From the IMG/VR virus record IMGVR_UViG_3300044491_001212, positions 1 to 60,921 of that record: DNA of 60,921 bases; one strand, written 5' to 3'. The translations under genes were made by a program, and so were the position numbers. Numbering within the stretch: the first letter of the stretch is position 1; each line of letters opens with the position of its first letter. The stretch is from a virus. The notes under the pieces are model-generated. The model was not told the origin of the DNA. It was given only the letters and a program-made list of their open reading frames with translations, and searched no databases. Shown here one piece after another: positions 56,430-60,921 of this stretch.

Positions 56430-56566
56430 TTGTGTCCCTTAGTGAAGGGTTCCCAGTGTTGCCATCCATGTTCATGAATTAGTTGCATTCCTATCACTGG
56501 TACAACTATCAGGGCATAACAAAGACCTCCTAAAAAGAGGCCATTATTCATTAGTGAAGAGATCAT
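56426..56566 (-). CDS. 46-residue membrane microprotein (minus strand)
   Basis: The frame encodes one hydrophobic segment (LFLGGLCYALIVVPVIGM) and a His/Trp-rich tail (HEHGWQHWEPF). ATG 56566 is chosen; ATG 56551 is internal. Its ATGA end couples to the next gene. A promoter lies about 25 bases upstream. Function unknown. Confidence 0.55.
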   Translation of the reverse strand: MISSLMNNGLFLGGLCYALIVVPVIGMQLIHEHGWQHWEPFTKGHK

Positions 56567-56576
56567 AATTCTCTTA

Positions 56577-56611
56577 AAACTCTCTTACTATATTAGATAC
56601 AAAGAGAGTTT
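56577..56611. repeat. 10-bp inverted repeat over a promoter (operator-like)
   Basis: AAACTCTCTT (56577-56586) and AAGAGAGTTT (56602-56611) are perfect inverted copies with a 15-base spacer that contains the -10 of a minus-strand promoter. The geometry fits a repressor operator; a hairpin in the mRNA is the other reading. Confidence 0.55.
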
Positions 56612-56618
56612 AAAACAA
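56590..56618 (-). promoter_or_regulatory. minus-strand sigma70-like promoter
   Basis: On the minus strand TTGTTT (56618-56613), 17 bp and TAATAT (56595-56590). It would transcribe the small membrane genes and nuclease toward lower coordinates. The IR above lies on both sides of its -10. Confidence 0.55.
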
Positions 56619-56694
56619 CTATTTGTCAGGGTTTTAAAGTAGAATTGCACCAATCAAAAGACCCTTGGCAAATGATAACCAAAGGAGTTGATAA

Positions 56695-57318
56695 TCAGTC
56701 AAGTTGAGTCGGTCTTGTACCTCTCTGATTTTTCTTTTGTGCCACTGTTTGATTTTCATTGTTCTTTAGTACGGGTTTAGGTTCAGGTTGAGGTGGAGCT
56801 GGTGATTGAACAATCACGATGTCTGCACATATACCTGCGTATGGGCTATCAGGATGGAAACGAACTCCCATTCTCATAGCTTCTCCACATTTTAACATAC
56901 GAACTAGTTCAAAGTCAAGTCTAGCTTTATCTGCCTCTGCTTGTTGTCTGGCTATTTCTGTTCTGGCTCTTTCTTTACAGAGTTCAACAGCACCACCATC
57001 AAGAGGAACACTCACTCCTAATGTGATACCAAGGTTACGATTACCTGTAACGTATGCTTCTGGATCCCAGTTGTAATTATTGTTTCCTGTAGCAAAGGTG
57101 GACACACTCATTGTTGGTCCTTGACAGACAACACCTGATCCATAAGATGTTGTTGAATATGGTCCCTGCAACACCTGCACGGCTTGGTTGGTGACGTTGC
57201 CAGTAGCAGATGCTGAGGGTCCAGCTATGTTTGTATTCTGAGGAGCTTCCGCCAGTGCTTTACTGGGTAAACACACTGATGCTAGTAGTATAACTCTCAG
57301 TAGTCGTTGTCCTATCAA
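56695..57318 (-). CDS. exported protein with Pro-rich tail (minus strand)
   Basis: The 207-residue protein has a signal peptide (LLRVILLASVCLPSKALA), a Ser/Thr/Gly/Asn-rich middle, a charged coiled helix (KERARTEIARQQAEADKARLDFELV, key ARTEIARQQAEAD) and a Pro/Glu-rich tail. It has five Cys in the mature part that may form disulfides. It ends a three-gene minus-strand unit with exported paralogues upstream. Function unknown. Confidence 0.68.
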   Translation of the reverse strand: MIGQRLLRVILLASVCLPSKALAEAPQNTNIAGPSASATGNVTNQAVQVLQGPYSTTSYGSGVVCQGPTMSVSTFATGNNNYNWDPEAYVTGNRNLGITLGVSVPLDGGAVELCKERARTEIARQQAEADKARLDFELVRMLKCGEAMRMGVRFHPDSPYAGICADIVIVQSPAPPQPEPKPVLKNNENQTVAQKKNQRGTRPTQLD

Positions 57319-57625
57319 TTTGAGTCTCCGTTGCTATACCTGGACCAAGAAATGTTTCACTGAACTGGAACGGAGCTCCAGGATCAATTTGTGTATAGTT
57401 GGTATCTGGTGTAGGGTTTGTTGGAATGTTTATATTAGTTCCACTCACGGTATAGGATGTACCAGTTGTGTATTCAATTTGTCGAATAGTTTCGACTATG
57501 GTTTGTGAGCTTGTGGTTTCAGAAGTTACTGTACCTCTGGTGAAGTTTGGAACTACACTGGCTGTATGTCCTGGAAGTTCAAAAAGAACTCCCACCAGCA
57601 AAGCCAGTGAGAGTTTTTTTATCAT
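57260..57625 (-). CDS. exported beta-rich protein, paralogue A (minus strand)
   Basis: The 121-residue protein has a signal-like start (MIKKLSLALLVGVLFELPGHTA) and a Thr-rich mature chain with TSYTVSGTNINIP and GAPFQFSETF, both matched in the upstream gene by SSYTVSGSNISV and GEPFAFSESS. It is shorter by one insert. It overlaps the next gene by 59 bases. Function unknown. Confidence 0.68.
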   Translation of the reverse strand: MIKKLSLALLVGVLFELPGHTASVVPNFTRGTVTSETTSSQTIVETIRQIEYTTGTSYTVSGTNINIPTNPTPDTNYTQIDPGAPFQFSETFLGPGIATETQIDRTTTTESYTTSISVFTQ

Positions 57626-58125
57626 TGGAATACAGTTAGCTCCAAAGTACGTTGACCAACAGCTGTAGTACCAGTTCCACCAGCGGTCACTGTAGGAACA
57701 CTAGTAGCTGATAGAGCACCAGCAAGATCTCCTGCTGTACCTCCAGCGCTGGTAGTTGATGAACCGTAGATGTTGGCATCAGCAAATCTTCCATTAGTAG
57801 AAAGATCATTTTGTCCGGCTGTAATTACAGTGTCTCCAGTGAATGAAGACTCTGAGAAAGCAAATGGTTCACCTGCAGAGGCTACATCATAATCTCCTGC
57901 GGTAATTGTAGATGGTGCTGTTGCTGATCCAGAAGTCAAACCACCCAGTGTCGTTACTGAAATATTAGAACCCGATACGGTATAGCTAGATCCAATTCTT
58001 GTAGAATGAATAGCTGGACCTTCAACTGTTAGTTGAACTGAATCGGTAATTCTAGAAGTTATTTCTGATGCACTTACTGGTGATACAAGAAATAAAGCAG
58101 AAGTTAAAAGAAGAAGTTTCTTCAT
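57622..58125 (-). CDS. exported beta-rich protein, paralogue B (minus strand)
   Basis: The 167-residue protein has a clean signal peptide (KKLLLLTSALFLVSPVSA) and a Ser/Thr/Gly/Ala-rich chain of short strands. The shared blocks with paralogue A define a repeat family. A Gly/Ala/Thr insert precedes the ending TLELTVFQ, mirrored by SISVFTQ in A. It is the first gene of the minus-strand trio. It could be a secreted fibre or matrix protein. Confidence 0.7.
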   Translation of the reverse strand: MKKLLLLTSALFLVSPVSASEITSRITDSVQLTVEGPAIHSTRIGSSYTVSGSNISVTTLGGLTSGSATAPSTITAGDYDVASAGEPFAFSESSFTGDTVITAGQNDLSTNGRFADANIYGSSTTSAGGTAGDLAGALSATSVPTVTAGGTGTTAVGQRTLELTVFQ

Positions 58126-58203
58126 TTTCTTACCTTATTAGTGCTACTCTATTTAGAAATATTAAAATCCTCTGAGAATATATACATTAGTCTCAAAAAT
58201 CTC
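58126..58203. other. divergent intergenic region
   Basis: This 78-base A/T-rich spacer separates the minus trio from a plus-strand gene. Ribosome-site-like AAGGTAAG serves the minus gene. No promoter of certain quality is visible on either strand. Confidence 0.5.
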
Positions 58204-58443
58204 ATGCAAAAACTTATCAATGTATTATCAGTTGTATCCTTCGCTGTTGCTGCGGGTATTGTAGCAGGTGGTACATATGTTTACTTAGAGAAAGATAACC
58301 TAATTGAGTCAGTAAAAGAAAACATTACTAAGGAAATTGAAGGAATTGTTGGCAACGCCTTGGTTGATGGGTTAAATAGTGGTGTACCGGAAGTTCCTGG
58401 TGTGGAATCAGGAGGTACAGATTTACCTTCCCTTCCATTCTAA
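58204..58443 (+). CDS. small exported or anchored protein, unknown
   Basis: The 79-residue protein has an N-terminal hydrophobic helix (VLSVVSFAVAAGIVAGGTYVYL) and a Glu/Lys helix and Pro/Val/Gly-rich end (VPEVPGVESGG). ATG 58204 follows a Lys-rich frame start; a much longer start at 58141 would be unlikely. It is conserved-looking but not assigned. Confidence 0.6.
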   Translation: MQKLINVLSVVSFAVAAGIVAGGTYVYLEKDNLIESVKENITKEIEGIVGNALVDGLNSGVPEVPGVESGGTDLPSLPF

Positions 58444-58446
58444 TAT

Positions 58447-58713
58447 ATGACTGAGAAACAAGTATCTGACTTTTCTATTAAACGTGATGAGTGTTCTGTG
58501 TGTGGGGCAATATGGTTAAATGGCCAACACACATGGAGCACAGGTCAACGAGGTGATGAGGAAACTCTAAGTAACCTTGTCTGTGGTATCAAAGACGACC
58601 CAAAGTGTATCAACTCGAAACACAAAGTAGGTCATGTCTATGGTGAAAAAGATACTTGGGAAAAGAGAAGTAAGTTTGTTAAACAAAAATTGAAGGAGAT
58701 TGACGATGCCTAG
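58447..58713 (+). CDS. conserved small protein with Cys pairs
   Basis: The 88-residue protein has CSVCGAIWLNGQHTWSTG, a CxxC with later CGIKDDPKC. These four Cys could bind one zinc ion. No larger domain is recognised. It ends inside the ribosome site of the next gene. Confidence 0.6.
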   Translation: MTEKQVSDFSIKRDECSVCGAIWLNGQHTWSTGQRGDEETLSNLVCGIKDDPKCINSKHKVGHVYGEKDTWEKRSKFVKQKLKEIDDA

Positions 58714-58861
58714 AGGACAAGTGACTAAGTATGAGCTTGAGTCTCATCTTTATAAATTGAAAGATGAGCTATCAAAGAGAACAATTATGTGTGAGTCTAA
58801 AGGTCTAGCCAATGAGTATCTCAATAAGGTACTAGATAAACTTCAAGAGTTTAGATACTAA
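58706..58861 (+). CDS. 51-residue helical protein
   Basis: AAGGAG seven bases before ATG 58706 starts a 51-residue frame (MPRGQVTKYELESHLYKL) that is one long amphipathic helix pair. It overlaps the prior stop by eight bases. Not recognised; the signals support a real gene. Confidence 0.65.
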   Translation: MPRGQVTKYELESHLYKLKDELSKRTIMCESKGLANEYLNKVLDKLQEFRY

Positions 58862-58916
58862 AGCTAAGCCCAACCTTTATCGGTAACAAACCTATTCTAA
58901 TAAAAAACAATACTCT

Positions 58917-58969
58917 TGTTAAGTCCCAGTTCCCAAAGTGGCCACTGACTTAACAGGGGTTTTCTTTTT
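58917..58969 (+). terminator. rho-independent terminator before psbA
   Basis: TGTTAAGT (58917-58924) pairs with ACTTAACA (58948-58955), with an inner CAGT/ACTG stem, followed by GGGGTTTTCTTTTT. Confidence 0.85.
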
Positions 58970-58979
58970 GGGTTATAAT
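58950..58979 (+). promoter_or_regulatory. sigma70-like psbA promoter
   Basis: TTAACA (58950-58955), an 18-bp spacer, TATAAT (58974-58979). The -35 is part of the 3' arm of the terminator. Confidence 0.6.
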
Positions 58980-59000
58980 AATTGGGTAAACAAAACTTTA

Positions 59001-59008
59001 CATAAATA
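59001..59008 (+). promoter_or_regulatory. late promoter box CATAAATA before psbA
   Basis: A one-mismatch late box, about 165 bases before psbA. With the sigma70-like promoter it would allow early and late psbA transcription. Confidence 0.55.
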
Positions 59009-59052
59009 AACCAGTTACTTGTGTTGGTTTCACAACATAAGTGTTTATACTC

Positions 59053-59152
59053 ACTCCCCTCAAACCAAGACCTATAGGGAGTTTAAAAACGTCTTTCATA
59101 CCTGTATCTAAGGGTGATACAGGAATAGTAAAACCATCATTTCCCTGATGAT
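59053..59152 (+). promoter_or_regulatory. multi-hairpin psbA 5' leader
   Basis: Three stems occur in order: ACTCCC/GGGAGT (59053-59058 with 59077-59082), a perfect eight-base CCTGTATC/GATACAGG (59101-59108 with 59116-59123) and ATCAT/ATGAT (59136-59140 with 59148-59152). The gap of 311 bases before psbA has no gene; this structure and the promoters fill it. Confidence 0.55.
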
Positions 59153-59172
59153 CTTACTTTTAGTACATTACA

Positions 59173-60249
59173 ATGGCAACACTTTCAAGACAACAATCCC
59201 AATCTACATGGAATAATTTCTGTGATTGGGTAACCTCCACCAACAATCGTCTCTATGTCGGTTGGTTCGGTGTACTGATGATCCCAACTCTGTTGGCGGC
59301 TACCATCTGTTTCATTATTGCATTCGTAGGTGCTCCCCCTGTGGACATCGACGGCATCCGTGAACCCGTTGCTGGTTCACTCATGTACGGAAACAACATC
59401 ATCTCTGGTGCAGTTGTTCCTTCCTCAAATGCAATTGGTCTACATTTCTACCCCATCTGGGAAGCAGCCTCACTCGATGAGTGGCTTTACAATGGTGGTC
59501 CTTTCCAACTCGTAGTCTTCCACTTCCTTATCGGCATCTACGCTTATATGGGACGTGAGTGGGAACTCTCTTATCGTTTGGGTATGAGACCCTGGATCTG
59601 TGTGGCATATTCCGCACCTGTAGCTGCAGCGAGTGCAGTATTCCTGGTCTATCCTTTTGGTCAAGGTTCTTTCTCTGACGCGATGCCCTTGGGTATCTCT
59701 GGCACATTCAACTACATGTTGGTCTTCCAAGCAGAACATAACATCCTGATGCACCCCTTCCACATGTTGGGAGTCGCTGGTGTCTTCGGTGGTTCACTCT
59801 TCTCGGCAATGCATGGTTCACTGGTTACTTCTTCTTTGGTTCGTGAAACCACAGAGCAAGAGTCACAGAACTATGGTTATAAGTTCGGACAAGAGGAAGA
59901 GACCTATAACATCGTTGCAGCTCATGGCTACTTCGGTCGTTTGATCTTCCAATACGCTTCTTTCAACAACTCTAGAAGTCTTCACTTCTTTCTCGCCGCA
60001 TGGCCAGTAGTTGGCATCTGGTTCACCGCACTTGGTGTTTCCACAATGGCCTTCAACTTAAACGGCTTTAACTTCAACCAGTCTATTGTTGATAGTCAGT
60101 CCCGTGTTCTTAACACCTGGGCAGACGTTCTGAACAGAGCTGGTCTCGGGATGGAGGTAATGCACGAAAGAAACGCACACAATTTCCCCCTGGATTTGGC
60201 AGCAGTTGAGTCTACACCTGTAGCACTCACCGCTCCTTCCATCGGTTGA
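59173..60249 (+). CDS. psbA: photosystem II D1 protein
   Basis: The 358-residue protein is a full-length D1 with five membrane helices; recognisable blocks are [33 protein letters not shown] (His ligand region), [13 protein letters not shown] and the C-terminal processing end. It replaces damaged D1 in the infected host and keeps electron transfer running for phage growth. The C-rich codons hint at host origin and selection for expression. The psbD gene follows after one small gene. Confidence 0.98.
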   Translation: MATLSRQQSQSTWNNFCDWVTSTNNRLYVGWFGVLMIPTLLAATICFIIAFVGAPPVDIDGIREPVAGSLMYGNNIISGAVVPSSNAIGLHFYPIWEAASLDEWLYNGGPFQLVVFHFLIGIYAYMGREWELSYRLGMRPWICVAYSAPVAAASAVFLVYPFGQGSFSDAMPLGISGTFNYMLVFQAEHNILMHPFHMLGVAGVFGGSLFSAMHGSLVTSSLVRETTEQESQNYGYKFGQEEETYNIVAAHGYFGRLIFQYASFNNSRSLHFFLAAWPVVGIWFTALGVSTMAFNLNGFNFNQSIVDSQSRVLNTWADVLNRAGLGMEVMHERNAHNFPLDLAAVESTPVALTAPSIG

Positions 60250-60274
60250 TTTAACACACAATAAGTGTTACAAT

Positions 60275-60299
60275 AAGAGGGGCTTCGGTCCCTCTTTTT
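60275..60299 (+). terminator. rho-independent terminator after psbA
   Basis: AAGAGGG (60275-60281) and CCCTCTT (60290-60296) with T run. An AACAC/GTGTT stem lies just before it. Confidence 0.88.
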
Positions 60300-60326
60300 C
60301 TTTATTCTTTAATGTGAAGTTTTATT

Positions 60327-60533
60327 ATGATTGAACTCTTAACTTATTACGTGATCGGTGGAGCCCTATTAGTCGGAGCTCCTGCTGTGTTTTTCCTCAT
60401 TGCTTTTATGCCAGCCCTTCAGAATACGAAAGGTCGTATGGTTGGATATAAAGATCACAAAACATACGGTGACATCTCTTCTTATGAGAACTCGTCCACT
60501 GATCAAACAAAATTCTTTTTAGAATTAAACTAA
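60327..60533 (+). CDS. small membrane protein of the psbA-psbD cassette
   Basis: The 68-residue protein has one long hydrophobic helix (GGALLVGAPAVFFLIAFMPAL) and a polar tail (GRMVGYKDHKTYGD). It sits between psbA and psbD, where cyanophages often carry a small gene, so a photosystem-related role is inferred. Not a known photosystem subunit by eye. Confidence 0.6.
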   Translation: MIELLTYYVIGGALLVGAPAVFFLIAFMPALQNTKGRMVGYKDHKTYGDISSYENSSTDQTKFFLELN

Positions 60534-60548
60534 TCCATACTCAAAACA

Positions 60549-60921
60549 ATGACAACATCCACACTTTCACCTCCCACTAGGGGGTGGTTCGATCTTTTAG
60601 ACGATTGGCTCAAACGCGACAGATTTGTATTCATAGGATGGTCCGGTGTTCTTCTTCTACCTACTGCTTACCTTGCAATTGGGGGCTGGCTTACTGGCAC
60701 AACTTTCGTTACGAGCTGGTATACCCATGGACTCGCTAGTTCCTATCTTGAGGGTGCTAACTTTCTTACGGCAGCTGTTAGTACTCCAGCTGATGCTATG
60801 GGTCATTCTCTTCTTCTTCTCTGGGGTCCTGAGGCTCAGGGGGATTTCGTCCGCTGGGTCCAACTTGGGGGACTCTGGAATTTTGTGGCACTCCACGGAG
60901 CATTTGCCCTCATTGGTTTCA
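60549..60921 (+). CDS. psbD: photosystem II D2 protein (3' partial)
   Basis: The frame runs off the window. The visible 124 residues match D2: [23 protein letters not shown], reduced to [34 protein letters not shown], reduced to [14 protein letters not shown], and [13 protein letters not shown]. It partners D1 in the photosystem II core. Both genes together are typical of cyanomyoviruses of marine cyanobacteria. Confidence 0.97.
   Translation, partial: MTTSTLSPPTRGWFDLLDDWLKRDRFVFIGWSGVLLLPTAYLAIGGWLTGTTFVTSWYTHGLASSYLEGANFLTAAVSTPADAMGHSLLLLWGPEAQGDFVRWVQLGGLWNFVALHGAFALIGF

Noticed and set aside
60657-60896. Minus-strand frame opposite psbD
   Set aside because: Shadow of D2 coding sequence.

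Overview
The window is a stretch of a T4-like cyanomyovirus genome, a lytic phage of marine Synechococcus or Prochlorococcus. T4-type replication genes (sliding clamp gp45, clamp loader gp44/gp62, RegA, gp43 polymerase, UvsX, gp41 helicase, gp61 primase, NrdA/NrdB, late sigma gp55) lie beside cyanophage metabolic genes (cobS/cobT-like pair, purC, purS, mazG, hsp20, hli, psbA, psbD). Genes are packed mostly on the + strand with ATGA-type overlaps. The exact host cannot be read from the window.

Layout. 1-2.2 kb: a cobT-like VWA protein (cut by the window edge) and cobS. 2.2-16.6 kb: replication and nucleotide metabolism: gp45, purC, gp44, a His-rich exported protein, gp62, regA, hsp20, two Sm-like proteins, a DNA polymerase split in two around a purS cassette, uvsX, gp41, mazG and small genes. 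16.6-28.6 kb: late genes for probable virion proteins, each led by a NATAAATA late-promoter box, with a methyltransferase and gp55 under a sigma70-like promoter in their midst, then gp61. 28.6-33.5 kb: nrdA, nrdB, a GIY-YIG-like protein and an exported lysozyme. 33.5-36.2 kb: five tRNAs (Arg-TCT, Thr-TGT, Gly-TCC, Asn-GTT, Val-TAC), an HNH gene sitting between a tRNA stub and tRNA-Asn, a Phd-like antitoxin and small genes.

36.5-53.1 kb: one tightly coupled surface-glycan cluster of 23 genes behind a strong extended -10 promoter. It holds a GDP-mannose epimerase-like enzyme, NAD synthetase, a UDP-sugar dehydrogenase, two GT11 fucosyltransferase-like enzymes, other glycosyltransferases, several methyltransferases, a split transketolase, and a heptose kinase, nucleotidyltransferase and epimerase set that resembles ADP-heptose synthesis starting from sedoheptulose 7-phosphate.

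53.2-60.9 kb: a secreted beta-rich protein, an hli micro-operon (two HLIPs and two microproteins), membrane and structural genes, a minus-strand island (SNase-like nuclease, small membrane proteins, three exported proteins of which two are paralogous), then psbA behind a multi-hairpin leader and the start of psbD.

Three kinds of control signal are visible: sigma70-like promoters (TTGACA/TATAAT, often with extended -10), late boxes (TATAAATA and variants), and rho-independent terminators, several of which overlap the next promoter. The most unusual items are the polymerase split across its two catalytic aspartates with purS between the halves, the heptose plus split-transketolase set, the HNH insertion in the tRNA cluster, and the minus-strand exported-protein trio with a palindrome over its neighbour's promoter.
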